A stretch of 64,000 nucleotides of DNA. Origin: an uncultured Spirochaetaceae bacterium. Its GTDB lineage: Bacteria; Spirochaetota; Spirochaetia; Sphaerochaetales; Sphaerochaetaceae. The translations under genes and the position numbers were made by a program. The stretch's first letter is position 1, and every line of letters begins with the position of its first letter. Below the pieces are notes generated by a model. It was not told where the DNA came from and did not search any database. It saw only the letters and a program-made list of their open reading frames with translations. This document shows, in pieces, positions 8,588 through 18,075 of this stretch. The stretch lies in assembly GCA_944388955.1 (NCBI GenBank), contig CALXKJ010000003.1, positions 82,521-146,520 on the forward strand, read 5' to 3'.

Positions 8588-10909
8588 TCAATGCTTATAG
8601 AGCGTTATATATGCCACTCCTGACAATGGTGTGTCATCATAATCCTTCACTCTATAAAAATCATAGCGGACGCCAAGGGAGAAACCCCATCCTAGTCCAT
8701 GGCTAAGTGAGCCATACGCGATAGCACCTTCCACTCCACAGTTGATAGAGCCTTTTCCGATTACATATCCCGCCGTGCCATATCCCATAATCGAGACGAA
8801 GTTGTCTGAGAATGTATATGTACCGCCAAGACCAAGCCTTGCTCTCGCCTCGAACATTGTGCCACCTTCAATGTCAACATTCTTATAGTCATTATTCTTA
8901 AGAACGGTAATCATGTTGACATCCACACCTGCCGCGAGTGCAAGCCCGATAGGCATTCCGACTTTGTTGAAATGGAGCTCTCCAAACGCCCCTATGCCAA
9001 ATGGGAGATAATGACCTATATCCTCATTGATAGCCGAGACATGATAACTTCCAGCCAAGACTGCATTGACGCTGAAACCGCCGATAGCGCTCATTGTCAT
9101 ATCTCCATAGAGATTGCGTCTACCCATACCATCATCGGTGCTGAACATGCTTCTGTTATCAGCATTGGTCAGAAGAGCCTCTCCCCTCTTGGAGATATTT
9201 TTCCTCTTCATCTCCTTCTCGATAATACCGTCCGCATCGAAGAATGGCAGCATGCTTCTTGCATCATTTGAAGTAGGATAAAAATCAAGGAGATTGATCT
9301 TATCATTTGAAATCGTAATCGTCCCCAGCCTTCCATCGGAAATCTTCTCATTGATGATTCTCTTTCCGGTATCAAGACGAGTAAGCTCCCAATGCGTGAG
9401 AACAACGCCATAGCTTGAGGAATCGAGATATGGCTCGAGATAGAAATCGATTTCAAGCATGATCAGAGAGGAATCATTTCTAAGTGTCTTCAGCCAGTCT
9501 GTGGCAATCTGTCCATAGACATCATATTCGTATGATGTAGGATCAGGAACTTTATCACCTGTCCACTTCTCATAGGAGAACTCGATCGGGAAACTGATGC
9601 TTGATGCACCGATTGACATCGTCGCCTCGCCAACGAACATATGACTGCTGTTATCATAATAGGAAATCTCAACTGAAAGCTCATCATTGGCAAAGGAGTT
9701 GTATGTCATGACCTCTTCGTTGATATCCTCGACATCGTCGATGATATCCCCCACGACTTCCCGCATCTGGGTTACAGATGTTCTGAACTGCTCTTCAGCC
9801 TCTCTGATGTAAGGTGGCTGGATTTCATTAGTGATATAATCATTTGCTCTCTGAACTCTGCCCTGCCTCGCCTCAGCCGTAGGATTGCCAAGAGAATCCA
9901 GAAGGATTTCCGCGTAAGGCTGCGAAAGCTCATTATTCATATAATCATCGGATGCTGACTTCATCTGACGGTAGATTTCACCCAGCGTTGCCGTCATATT
10001 GTCACGGATATAAGCGAATACGCGCTTATTTGATTCGATGCTGTTGACGGCCTCGGTGATAGAGAAATCCCCCTTCTTGGAGAACTCCTTATAAATCTTG
10101 GCGAGATCAACTTTCGAAGCTGAGCCAAACTGGGCCTGGGCATCGCGGATGCTCGCCTCAGCCTGTTCACGTCTGATTCTGTTCTGCTCTTCAATCATAA
10201 GACGCTGTGCTTCGGCATTCTCCGTCAGCTCAGCAAGAGCTTCCTGTCCTTCCGCATTGAGATAACCATAACGTGCGAGAGACTCGGAGTAAGACATATC
10301 GCTGGCAAGGGCGTTCAAACGCTCGTTATCCCTGGCATTGCGGGCCGCAACCACAGCTGTTTTTGAGACAGCTGGCGTATCAAGAGAGTTTCTTGATGAT
10401 GGATCAAGCACAAGGAGAACACGTCTGTTGGCATCGTAATCCGTCAGAAGCGATTCAAGCTGCTCAAACTGAGCATCTGTTATTGAAGTGTAATCCGAAA
10501 GCTGTCCAAGTCTTGCATAGAGCGCATCGATGTCTTTCACAAGAGACTCGGCGGCATCGACATAAAGATATGCGGAGCTCTCCGGTATCGTCACCGTTAC
10601 GCGGTAATTGTTTTTCGAGAGCTTCTCTGCCTTGCCGACTTCCAGACCTAGGAATACAAAGCGGGAAGACTGTGTGCTTGTCTCACGGAAGCTATCACTG
10701 GAAGCATTCCTGCCATCATCATAGATAGATGTCTGGACAAGAACCTCAACTTCAGTTGAAATCTGCTGCGCAAGATTCTCCATCGCACTCTGCTCAGCTT
10801 CATCTGCCGTGCTGCCTTCTCCCACTCCTTGCAGTGTAGCCGCAAAGAGCATACCAGAGATGGCAAGCATCAAGGCCATTGTAAACAGTGTTTTTCTTAT
10901 GCTTTTCAT
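8588..10909 (-). CDS. Large envelope protein: LPP20-like head, coiled coil, C-terminal barrel (paralogue A)
   Basis: About 773 residues. A signal peptide (ending MLFA) is followed by GVGEGSTADEAEQSAMENLAQQ, the LPP20/FlgT-like GxG...EA..A signature. A long helical, charged region follows (about residues 120-400). A beta domain contains MFVGEATMSIGASSISFPIEF, which is closely matched in the two paralogues at 26442 and 28825. The last 200 residues alternate Gly/aromatic strands (YTFSDNFVSIMGYGTAGY) like an outer-membrane barrel. The ATG at 10909 is preferred because it begins a standard signal peptide; an in-frame ATG at 10921 is possible, and neither has a strong ribosome site. Downstream of a small barrel gene on the same strand. 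Function unknown. Confidence 0.7.
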   Translation of the reverse strand: MKSIRKTLFTMALMLAISGMLFAATLQGVGEGSTADEAEQSAMENLAQQISTEVEVLVQTSIYDDGRNASSDSFRETSTQSSRFVFLGLEVGKAEKLSKNNYRVTVTIPESSAYLYVDAAESLVKDIDALYARLGQLSDYTSITDAQFEQLESLLTDYDANRRVLLVLDPSSRNSLDTPAVSKTAVVAARNARDNERLNALASDMSYSESLARYGYLNAEGQEALAELTENAEAQRLMIEEQNRIRREQAEASIRDAQAQFGSASKVDLAKIYKEFSKKGDFSITEAVNSIESNKRVFAYIRDNMTATLGEIYRQMKSASDDYMNNELSQPYAEILLDSLGNPTAEARQGRVQRANDYITNEIQPPYIREAEEQFRTSVTQMREVVGDIIDDVEDINEEVMTYNSFANDELSVEISYYDNSSHMFVGEATMSIGASSISFPIEFSYEKWTGDKVPDPTSYEYDVYGQIATDWLKTLRNDSSLIMLEIDFYLEPYLDSSSYGVVLTHWELTRLDTGKRIINEKISDGRLGTITISNDKINLLDFYPTSNDARSMLPFFDADGIIEKEMKRKNISKRGEALLTNADNRSMFSTDDGMGRRNLYGDMTMSAIGGFSVNAVLAGSYHVSAINEDIGHYLPFGIGAFGELHFNKVGMPIGLALAAGVDVNMITVLKNNDYKNVDIEGGTMFEARARLGLGGTYTFSDNFVSIMGYGTAGYVIGKGSINCGVEGAIAYGSLSHGLGWGFSLGVRYDFYRVKDYDDTPLSGVAYITLYKH

Positions 10910-10996
10910 ATTATCCGGCATTGTCTATCAGCTTAAAACCGATAACTCTGCGCTCCCTCCTTATTGCAATGATATCTCTACCCATATCCTTGATTC

Positions 10997-11680
10997 TCAA
11001 AAGAGATCCAAAGGAATGGATATTACTGCATCCATTCCGAAAAGCAGTTTGCTATCCAGCCATGCACCCGATGCTCCAAATCGGAAAATAACTGGAATAT
11101 CCATATGTGACGGAAGTATGAAATAGAATCCAAGATCCGCCATCGCTCCGAAATAAAGCTGCTCAATAAAATCAAAAGATGGAGCGTCCGGATTATGCCA
11201 CACACCAGCACCTGCGCTCGCTTCAAGATAGAAATACATGTAATCCGGAGCTATCGGAATCATAAGGCTTGCAAGCGGTCCAATGTAGTAATTATAGATA
11301 CTAGGGCTTGTAACCACCTCGTCTTTATCTTTCGTGGGTATGAGTGCTGCGAACTCTACACCAAGCGAGAAGGTCTTTGCTTTCGGAATCACACTGACAG
11401 AAATACCGACATTAATCTTATCGGTACTGAATCCGGCATCCATATTATCCGTATCCAATGAAGCAAAATATGTATCTGCGCCTATATTTAAAAGAAACCT
11501 GCCATTCAAAGCCCCTCTTTCGGCTTTCTGCCTGAAAGTCTCTTCTGGTTTTGAGTCAGCAGTTTTCGGACTTTCTTTCTCTGTAGACAGAGTGAAATCA
11601 CTATGCACCACATATCCATCCTCTGCTGCCAGTGAAAAAGCACAGAGAAACAGAATCATTATAGCTATTGCTTTCCTCAT
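10997..11680 (-). CDS. Putative outer-membrane beta-barrel protein (227 aa)
   Basis: Signal peptide 1-18 (MRKAIAIMILFLCAFSLA then AEDG). A charged linker (about 30-55) is followed by amphipathic strands such as KINVGISVSVIPKAKTFSLG and FYLEASAGAGVW. It ends SIPLDLF, with a C-terminal Phe as expected for substrates of the Bam machinery. The features fit a small outer-membrane barrel; no named family recognised. It precedes the large envelope protein gene at 8588-10909 by 87 bases on the same strand, so the two may be cotranscribed and work together at the outer membrane. Confidence 0.7.
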   Translation of the reverse strand: MRKAIAIMILFLCAFSLAAEDGYVVHSDFTLSTEKESPKTADSKPEETFRQKAERGALNGRFLLNIGADTYFASLDTDNMDAGFSTDKINVGISVSVIPKAKTFSLGVEFAALIPTKDKDEVVTSPSIYNYYIGPLASLMIPIAPDYMYFYLEASAGAGVWHNPDAPSFDFIEQLYFGAMADLGFYFILPSHMDIPVIFRFGASGAWLDSKLLFGMDAVISIPLDLF

Positions 11681-11806
11681 CCCGTATCCCCTTCGGACTG
11701 AAAATCATTGCTATTCTATAGTTGTGAAAGTCTTGATTCAAGAAGATGGGAGAAAAGAGAAAGCTAAAATGACCGTCAGATAATTCCAACGGCCCTGTAA
11801 TACTGA

Positions 11807-13144
11807 TCAGAATCCCTGATCGCACATCGCATCCGCCACTTTGCAGAAGCCAGCGATGTTTGCGCCTTTTGCGTAATCGATGTATCCACCATCCGTCGCC
11901 CCATGCTTCACGCATTCAGAATGGATTGATTTCATTATACCTTTCAGCTTCTCATCGACTTCTTCCGCGCTCCAATGATAATGCATTGCATTCTGGCTCA
12001 TCTCCAGACCTGAGACCGCTACTCCTCCCGCGTTGGCTGCTTTGCCAGGAGCGAAGAGAATATGGTTTTTCCTGAATAGCTCAATAGCTTTATCAGTGCA
12101 TCCCATATTCGATGTCTCGATGACATATTTCACTCCATTTCCTATCAAGGAGGAAGCATCTTTCTCATCAAGCTCATTCTGAATAGCGCATGGGAATGCA
12201 AGATCAACAGGTACTTCCCAAGGCTTCTTATCGGGGATGAAATCAGCACCAAAACGCTTGGCATATGGTTTTACGACATCATTGTTTGCAGCTCTGAGCT
12301 GAAGCATGAAAGCCCACTTTTCCGGTGTGTTTATACCATTCTCATCGTAAATATAGCCATCCGGCCCTGATATAGTCACAACCTTTGCCCCCAACTGGGA
12401 AGCCTTCATCACAGCACCCCATGCAACATTGCCGAAACCGGAGATGGCTATACGCTTTCCCTGCATCGTCTCTCCATTCTCATGAAGCATGTTCTCCGCA
12501 AAATACATCGTTCCGAAGCCTGTTGCCTCAGGCCTTATCCGTGAGCCACCCCAGCCGAAGCCTTTTCCTGTGAGCACTCCTGTGTTCTCTGTCTTGATTT
12601 TCTTGTACTGGCCATAGAGATAACCTATCTCCCTTCCACCGACACCTATGTCACCTGCAGGAACATCCGTATCTGGCCCGATGTATTTGTAAAGCTCAGT
12701 CATGAATGCTTTGCAGAAACGCATGATTTCCTTATCCGAACGGCCTTTGGGAGAAAAATCAGAGCCACCCTTACCGCCACCCATCGGAAGTGTTGTCAGC
12801 GCATTCTTGAATGTCTGCTCGAAAGCGAGGAACTTCATCGTGCCTTCTGTTACGGAAGCATGGAAGCGGAGACCTCCTTTATAAGGTCCCAGCACGTTGC
12901 TGAATTGCACGCGATAACCTCTGTTCACCCTTATATTCCCGTCATCATCCTCCCATTCCACCTTGAATGAAATCACACGATCGGGCTCAGTTATGCGCTC
13001 CAGTATTCTGTTCTGGATGTATTTGGGGTTGTCGTTGACTGTGTCGATGACAGACTCCACAACCTCCCTGACCGCCTGGATAAACTCCGGCTCCGAAGGA
13101 TTCTTCCTCTCAATACCAGCCATGAAATCATCAAGCCTGTACAT
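11807..13144 (-). CDS. gdhA: NADP-type glutamate dehydrogenase
   Basis: Hexameric glutamate dehydrogenase of 445 residues, the usual length for the NADP-type. It converts 2-oxoglutarate and ammonia to glutamate in the cytoplasm. Visible family blocks are GPYKGGLRFH, the substrate-site lysine region LPMGGGKGGSDF (near 120), VPAGDIGVGGREIGYL and the dinucleotide fold GFGNVAWGA. The ending NIAGFCKVADAM is typical. GGAGG precedes the ATG by five bases, and a promoter lies at 13202-13230. It stands alone, between an outer-membrane protein gene and a divergent plus-strand operon. Confidence 0.97.
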   Translation of the reverse strand: MYRLDDFMAGIERKNPSEPEFIQAVREVVESVIDTVNDNPKYIQNRILERITEPDRVISFKVEWEDDDGNIRVNRGYRVQFSNVLGPYKGGLRFHASVTEGTMKFLAFEQTFKNALTTLPMGGGKGGSDFSPKGRSDKEIMRFCKAFMTELYKYIGPDTDVPAGDIGVGGREIGYLYGQYKKIKTENTGVLTGKGFGWGGSRIRPEATGFGTMYFAENMLHENGETMQGKRIAISGFGNVAWGAVMKASQLGAKVVTISGPDGYIYDENGINTPEKWAFMLQLRAANNDVVKPYAKRFGADFIPDKKPWEVPVDLAFPCAIQNELDEKDASSLIGNGVKYVIETSNMGCTDKAIELFRKNHILFAPGKAANAGGVAVSGLEMSQNAMHYHWSAEEVDEKLKGIMKSIHSECVKHGATDGGYIDYAKGANIAGFCKVADAMCDQGF

Positions 13145-13201
13145 ATTGCCTCCGCTTTCAGCTTAAGGCAGCATATTCATGTCGTCAAGAAAAAGCTTTT
13201 C

Positions 13202-13230
13202 ATTATAATTTTTTGCTTTTTATGAAGTAA
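13202..13230 (-). promoter_or_regulatory. Candidate sigma-70 promoter for gdhA
   Basis: Minus strand TTACTT (13225-13230), 17-base spacer, TATAAT (13202-13207). The surrounding 13160-13290 is very AT-rich and otherwise empty. Confidence 0.6.
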
Positions 13231-13338
13231 TCATTAAATTTTAAACAGAATTCTTATATATAGCTCAATTACTGCATATTAATATCTAAGCACCCGTCGA
13301 TGTGGCTAAACAGACAATCTGCGGCTATAATACCTGAT

Positions 13339-13536
13339 ATGAACAGAAGAGATACCATCATATACAGAACCTCTCTGATACTCATCGGACTGGAAATACT
13401 CATCACATCGCTGTCTATCCTTCTCAATCCTGTCTCTGATGCATTCCTCAGGACAATGGGCGTCCTGATTATCATCACAGCAATTCCTGCCTTATATGGA
13501 TTCATCGTCAAATACATAGTTGACCGGAGGAAATGA
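13339..13536 (+). CDS. Small two-helix membrane protein
   Basis: A 65-residue protein with two predicted membrane helices (about residues 8-30 and 38-60) and a basic C-terminus (DRRK). Family unknown. The ATG at 13339 is chosen over the ATG at 13300 because TATAAT (13326-13331) ends seven bases before it, which would give a leaderless or nearly leaderless mRNA; the -35 region is poor. Its stop codon overlaps the start of the next gene (ATGATG), so the two are translationally coupled. It may anchor or accompany the receiver/PEP-synthase-like protein encoded next. Confidence 0.55.
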   Translation: MNRRDTIIYRTSLILIGLEILITSLSILLNPVSDAFLRTMGVLIIITAIPALYGFIVKYIVDRRK

Positions 13537-16460
13537 TGTATCTTCTCGATCCGACCTGGCTGCCATTCGCGAATCTGATGCTCCGTCATGTCTACAGTGT
13601 TATTCTCATATGCTCAGATTATGACAGGTTCATGCTCGACGAAGATGGAAGGGTCGAAGAGGAGTTATACAAGGAATATACAGCACTCGGGCTTTCCAAC
13701 CCACCGAAGATCACTCATGTCTCGAATGAAGCTGATGCACTTGCCCTTATCCGAGAGCGCAATTTCGATCTTGCAATCTCAATGCTTGATTTAGGCTCAG
13801 ACAGAGTCGAAGCGCTCAGTAAAGCCATCAAGGAAATAAAACCATCAATGCCTGTGATAGCGCTCTCCCCTTCTCCCGATCATCGTAAGGCTAGAGAGCT
13901 CAGGGGTGAAAACTGCCCTTACATAGACTATCTCTTCTACTGGCAGGGCAACCCATCGCTTTTCCTGGCGATGGTAAAGCTTGTTGAAGACAGGATGAAT
14001 GCGGATCATGACACGAGCGAGGCTGATGTGCAGGTAATCCTTCTTGTAGAGGATTCGGTGAGATTCATATCAGCATTCCTGCCTGAGATGTACACCTCGC
14101 TCATAAGGCAGAACAGGCATTCAATACAGGAAGCACTCAACGAATGGGGCAAGACACTGAGAATGAGAGGACGCCCAAAGATTCTTCTCGCGAAGGATTA
14201 TGATGAGGCGTGGTCTCTCTATGCAAGATACAGCTCGAATATTCTCGGCGTCATAACAGATGTGAACTTTCCGTCCCCCTCTGGCCGGAAAGATTCAGGA
14301 CTGAGACTTGCTGAGAACATCAAGAAGGATAATCCCGAGGTCAGGATTCTCATACAGAGCACAGAGATTGAGAACAAATCTGACGCGGAAAGACTTGGAG
14401 CAGCTTTTATCTGGAAGTTTTCTCCATCTATGTATCATGAACTTGAAGAGCATTTCACAGCCGAGTACGGCTTTGGTCCATTCATCTTCAGGAATCCTGA
14501 CAATGGGAAGGAAATCGCCAGGGCAAACACAATGCGCGAGGTGCAGGAGATGATAAGAATCATCCCGATTTCATCCTTCAGGTACCACTCGAAGCGCAAT
14601 GACTTTTCCAGATGGCTCAGGGCCCAGTCTCTCTACACGCTTGCAACCAAGATCAAGAATATAAATCTCGATGCCGGAATGGATGACGAGGAAGTACGCA
14701 ATCTTCTATACACGACTATAAAGAACTACAGAGCTGAACGCACAAGAGGTGTCATCGCGGAATTCTCACCATCGGCATATGACGAGACAGTCCTATTTGC
14801 CCGTATAGGCAAAGGCTCCATGGGAGGAAAAGGAAGAGGACTCGCTTTCATCGCCATGGAGATGAAAGCAAATGGCATGATGGAGAAATATCCATCTGTA
14901 TATCTGTCCATCCCGAAGACCATTGTCATAACGACAGAGCTATTTGACGCGTTCAGGGCGCTCAACCATCTTGAGAATATTGATTATGAGTCAATGAGCG
15001 ATGAGGAGATACTCAGGATTTTCCTCGATTCAGAAATTCCAGAGATTCTCGACAGGGATTTAAGGGCGGTTCTTCAGATACTGAAGAAGCCGCTTTCTGT
15101 ACGCTCGTCGTCACTTCTTGAAGATTCACACTTCCAGCCATTTGCAGGTGTTTACCAGACATCGATGATTTCCAATAAAGGCGATATGGAGAAAAGGCTA
15201 TCAGAGCTGAAGATGGCTATAAAGACTGTCTGGGCTTCCACTTATTTCTCGACAGCAAGAGAGTATCTCAAGAGCACGCTCCACTCCCTCGATGAAGAGA
15301 AAATGGCTGTTATCATACAGCAAGTGACAGGCTCTGAGCATGGAAGATACTGGTATCCTAATATCTCTGGTGTCGCAAGATCCCTCAACTACTACCCCAT
15401 CCCGGGGCAGAAAGCTGAGGATGGCGTTGGCATGCTCTCTTTCGGACTTGGCAAGATGATTGTGGACGAGGGTGTGGCTTTCCGCTTCTGTCCGGCAAAA
15501 CCGAAGATGCCATCCGATTCGCTTTCCGGCGAGTCCTCGAGCCAGGACAGATTCTATGCTCTCAATCTTGATTCATCATTCAACCCCCTTGAGAATTCAG
15601 ACAACCTGGTAACAAGAGACATACAGGAAGAGGCGCGGGAATTCCCAAAGGCCTTCAAGGCTATAGCTTCGGTCCTTGATCCGATGACAGGCATGCTCTC
15701 TGAATCCATCAGGGCTGAAGGCATACGCATGCTTACATTCAACGGCATACTGAAGTACGACACAATGCCGCTTGCTTCTATTGTAGATGACATGCTCAAG
15801 CTTGGATCAGAGGCGATGGCAGAGCCTGTGGAGATGGAATTCGCTGTCGACACGGAACACCCCGACCGCCCAGATTTCTCAATTCTGCAGATGCGCCCGA
15901 TATCAGGGACAAGTGGATACACATATGTTCCTGTCACAGAAAACGACAAGGAAGAGGCACTCATTTATGCCGAGAAGGTAATGGGCAATGGAATCATTCC
16001 GGAAATCCGGGACATCATCACGATAAAGCCGGACGCGTTCAGCACAAAGGAAATGCCGGAGATGGCTCTTGAGCTGGAAAAACTGAACAGAAAAGCAGAA
16101 GGAAGCTATGTGCTCATAGCAGCAGGCCGTCTTGGCTCATCCGACAGATGGCTGGGCATCCCTTGCACATGGTCACAGATATCAAAGGCTCATGTTATCG
16201 TGGAGACAGGATTGAAAGAGCTGCAGGCAGAGCCTAGTCAGGGAACTCACTTCTTCCAGAACATGACATCGCTTGGCTGTCTCTACCTTACGGTGAATCC
16301 AATGTACAATGATGGGATTTTCCGCTATGACGCTATAAAAGCGCTTCCGAATATTGAAGAAACTAAGCATTTTCTGCACGTAAGGGCAGATAATGATCTG
16401 ATTATCAAGGCAAGTGGCCTTGAAAGCAAAGCAGTAATAAGACTTAAGGAGAAAACCTGA
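13533..16460 (+). CDS. Double receiver-like domain fused to a PEP-synthase ATP-grasp domain
   Basis: 975 residues. The first part holds two receiver-like folds: about 20-145 (VILICSDYD, then DLAISMLDL) and about 165-310 (VILLVEDS, then GVITDVNFPS and ILIQSTE). The rest is a PPDK/PEP-synthase nucleotide-binding domain with GKGSMGGKGRGLAFI near 425 and LSVRSSSLLEDS near 525. It includes the closing block DFSILQMRPIS. No PEP-utilising mobile domain with the phospho-histidine TSxHA motif is visible, and there is no PEP-binding barrel. It is therefore not a complete PEP synthase; a signal-responsive kinase or phosphotransfer role is inferred. GGAGG lies before the overlapping ATGATG start, so translation may begin at 13533 or 13536. 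Confidence 0.75.
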   Translation: MMYLLDPTWLPFANLMLRHVYSVILICSDYDRFMLDEDGRVEEELYKEYTALGLSNPPKITHVSNEADALALIRERNFDLAISMLDLGSDRVEALSKAIKEIKPSMPVIALSPSPDHRKARELRGENCPYIDYLFYWQGNPSLFLAMVKLVEDRMNADHDTSEADVQVILLVEDSVRFISAFLPEMYTSLIRQNRHSIQEALNEWGKTLRMRGRPKILLAKDYDEAWSLYARYSSNILGVITDVNFPSPSGRKDSGLRLAENIKKDNPEVRILIQSTEIENKSDAERLGAAFIWKFSPSMYHELEEHFTAEYGFGPFIFRNPDNGKEIARANTMREVQEMIRIIPISSFRYHSKRNDFSRWLRAQSLYTLATKIKNINLDAGMDDEEVRNLLYTTIKNYRAERTRGVIAEFSPSAYDETVLFARIGKGSMGGKGRGLAFIAMEMKANGMMEKYPSVYLSIPKTIVITTELFDAFRALNHLENIDYESMSDEEILRIFLDSEIPEILDRDLRAVLQILKKPLSVRSSSLLEDSHFQPFAGVYQTSMISNKGDMEKRLSELKMAIKTVWASTYFSTAREYLKSTLHSLDEEKMAVIIQQVTGSEHGRYWYPNISGVARSLNYYPIPGQKAEDGVGMLSFGLGKMIVDEGVAFRFCPAKPKMPSDSLSGESSSQDRFYALNLDSSFNPLENSDNLVTRDIQEEAREFPKAFKAIASVLDPMTGMLSESIRAEGIRMLTFNGILKYDTMPLASIVDDMLKLGSEAMAEPVEMEFAVDTEHPDRPDFSILQMRPISGTSGYTYVPVTENDKEEALIYAEKVMGNGIIPEIRDIITIKPDAFSTKEMPEMALELEKLNRKAEGSYVLIAAGRLGSSDRWLGIPCTWSQISKAHVIVETGLKELQAEPSQGTHFFQNMTSLGCLYLTVNPMYNDGIFRYDAIKALPNIEETKHFLHVRADNDLIIKASGLESKAVIRLKEKT

Positions 16461-17644
16461 TGCTGACATCGCTTTACACACCGACCCATGTGCTTCTAGG
16501 ACAGGGCGCAGAAACAAAAGCAGGAGAAGAACTCAGGAAAGAAGGGGCAAGGAAAGTCCTTATTCATTATGGCTCAGACAGGATTATAGCTGATGGTCTG
16601 ATGAAGAGAGTGACAGACCAGCTTGATGAAGAGGGAATCAGCTACATACTTCTTGGAGGTGTCAAGCCGAATCCAAGGCTCTCGCTCGTAAGAGAAGGAA
16701 TCGAAATTGCGAGAAAGGAGAATGCAGATTTCATACTTGCCGTCGGCGGCGGCTCTGTTATAGATAGCGCGAAAGCTATCGCGTATGGGCTTTATGACAA
16801 AGACGGAGATGTCTGGGATTTCTATACCGGAAAAAGGAAGCCCGAAGGCTCTTATCCGATAGGTGTCATACTCACGCTTGCAGCAACAGGCTCAGAGATG
16901 AGCGATAGCTCCGTAATAACAAACGAGGATGGAAATCTCAAGAGAGGATGCAACTCCGATTATTGCCGTCCACGCTTCGCGCTCCTTAATCCCGAGCTTA
17001 CATATACAGTGCCGCCTTATCAGACATCGTGCGGAACTGCAGATATCATGATGCACACGATGGAGAGGTACTTCCACTCTGGCGAATCCCTTGAGCTTAC
17101 GGATAATCTGGCTTTCGCTCTTCTGAAGACTGTCACAGAAAATGGACAGAAGGCCCTTTCAAATCCAAAGGATTATGAAGCACGGAAGAATCTCATGTGG
17201 GCTTCCTCGCTTTCACACAACAATCTTCTGGCTATGGGAAATGATCAGAGAGGCGACTGGGCTTGTCATCAGATTGAGCATGAGCTTTCAGGCATGTTCG
17301 ACGTTGCGCATGGCGCAGGTCTTACCGCAATCTGGGCATCGTGGGCAAGATATGTCTACCACAAAGATCCAGAGCGCTTTGCTGCGCTTGGAGCTGGTGT
17401 CTTCGGTCTGAGACGTACCGCCTCTCCCGAGCGTGACGCGGAAGAGACTATAAAGGCGTTCGAGAATTACTTCAGCTCGATACATATGCCTATTTCCCTC
17501 AAGGAGCTTGGCATAAATCCAACAGACAAGGAGATTGATGAGCTGGCTGAGAAAGCGACATTCTGGGGCGGAAGAACGCTAGGAGCGTTCATGATACTCG
17601 GAAAAGATGCGATAAAAGCCATATACACAGCTGCAAGGAAATAG
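16460..17644 (+). CDS. Iron-containing alcohol dehydrogenase (butanol dehydrogenase type)
   Basis: 394-residue group III alcohol dehydrogenase of the BdhA/YqhD type, reducing aldehydes to alcohols with NAD(P)H. Seen: GGGSVIDSAKAIA (dinucleotide binding), TGSEMSDSSVI, and metal ligands in DIMMHTMERYF (near 194-198), HQIEHEL (near 271) and DVAHGAGL (near 285). The ATG overlaps the stop of the preceding gene (TGATG), with GGAG upstream, so the two are coupled. In an anaerobe it would regenerate NAD(P)+ during fermentation. The substrate cannot be read from sequence. Confidence 0.92.
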   Translation: MLTSLYTPTHVLLGQGAETKAGEELRKEGARKVLIHYGSDRIIADGLMKRVTDQLDEEGISYILLGGVKPNPRLSLVREGIEIARKENADFILAVGGGSVIDSAKAIAYGLYDKDGDVWDFYTGKRKPEGSYPIGVILTLAATGSEMSDSSVITNEDGNLKRGCNSDYCRPRFALLNPELTYTVPPYQTSCGTADIMMHTMERYFHSGESLELTDNLAFALLKTVTENGQKALSNPKDYEARKNLMWASSLSHNNLLAMGNDQRGDWACHQIEHELSGMFDVAHGAGLTAIWASWARYVYHKDPERFAALGAGVFGLRRTASPERDAEETIKAFENYFSSIHMPISLKELGINPTDKEIDELAEKATFWGGRTLGAFMILGKDAIKAIYTAARK

Positions 17645-17660
17645 CAAGACAGAACGTTGA

Positions 17661-17689
17661 TTGACGAGCAGAATGTGATGGCTTAATAT
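17661..17689 (+). promoter_or_regulatory. Promoter of antitoxin RNA 1
   Basis: TTGACG (17661-17666), 17-base spacer, TAATAT (17684-17689). The same boxes and spacing occur at 18076-18104, and the spacer end ATGGCT is shared. Confidence 0.7.
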
Positions 17690-17695
17690 TCAGGA

Positions 17696-17790
17696 AAGAG
17701 GCACTGCCAATGGGCGGTACAGCCTCGCTATTCTAGAAACGAATACCCGTATCAGCCTTTGCGAGAGTGATGATGACGGGTATTTTCTTT
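17696..17790 (+). ncRNA. Putative antisense antitoxin RNA, module 1
   Basis: Predicted small RNA of about 95 nt running from just after the promoter to the hairpin at 17742-17784. Its 5' part carries GGCACTGCCA, a near copy of GCAATGCCA at 17944-17952 that would lie in the toxin mRNA leader as its complement. Its 3' part is antisense to the last 13 codons and downstream region of the toxin ORF. This convergent layout with a shared terminator is that of Fst/par-type type I antitoxins. Not similar to any RNA family I know. Confidence 0.6.
17742..17790. terminator. Shared bidirectional terminator hairpin, module 1
   Basis: Perfect nine-base stem AATACCCGT (17742-17750) with ACGGGTATT (17776-17784). 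On the plus strand TTTTCTTT follows, a good terminator for the antitoxin RNA; on the minus strand only a weak T-tract follows. Confidence 0.75.
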
Positions 17791-17862
17791 ATCTCCGATA
17801 AGAGCCAAAAGCTCGCGTAGAACCTTCAGGAATCCTAGAATCACTTCGAGAATCTCTTTCAT
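17752..17862 (-). CDS. Putative type I toxin peptide, module 1 (36 aa)
   Basis: A 36-residue peptide: a hydrophobic/amphipathic helix at about residues 3-23 (EILEVILGFLKVLRELLALIG, 3-23, given here only to show Leu/Ile spacing as ILEVILGFLKVL), then a polar basic tail with three His and RKG at the end. AAGGGA precedes the ATG. A promoter at 17958-17986 would give a leader of about 90 bases. Size, hydrophobic core, basic tail and convergent antisense RNA fit a membrane-acting type I toxin. A second module of the same design, with a peptide of identical length but different sequence, lies 430 bases away. Toxicity is inferred, not shown. Confidence 0.6.
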   Translation of the reverse strand: MKEILEVILGFLKVLRELLALIGDKENTRHHHSRKG

Positions 17863-17957
17863 ACTGTCCCTTCTCCGCATGGATCAGGAGCATACTGTTG
17901 CCTTGCGTAGAAAACACGAGGACAGAACCGCCTACCGCTTACAGCAATGCCACAGAC

Positions 17958-17986
17958 AATGTATCATATAGCTTGATTATGCTCAA
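17958..17986 (-). promoter_or_regulatory. Promoter of toxin mRNA 1
   Basis: Minus strand TTGAGC (17981-17986), 17-base spacer, extended -10 TGATACATT with TACATT at 17958-17963. The same arrangement is conserved in module 2. Confidence 0.65.
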
Positions 17987-18075
17987 TTATTGATTTTTTT
18001 CATTATAATATTAAGGTATATTACTTAATACTTACTATTATCGATAAGCCATGCTGATAGACAATACATGTTTGA

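Noticed and set aside
13269..13589. Minus-strand frame opposite the small membrane protein gene
   Set aside because: The plus-strand frame has two clean membrane helices and a start/stop overlap with the next gene; the minus frame has neither.
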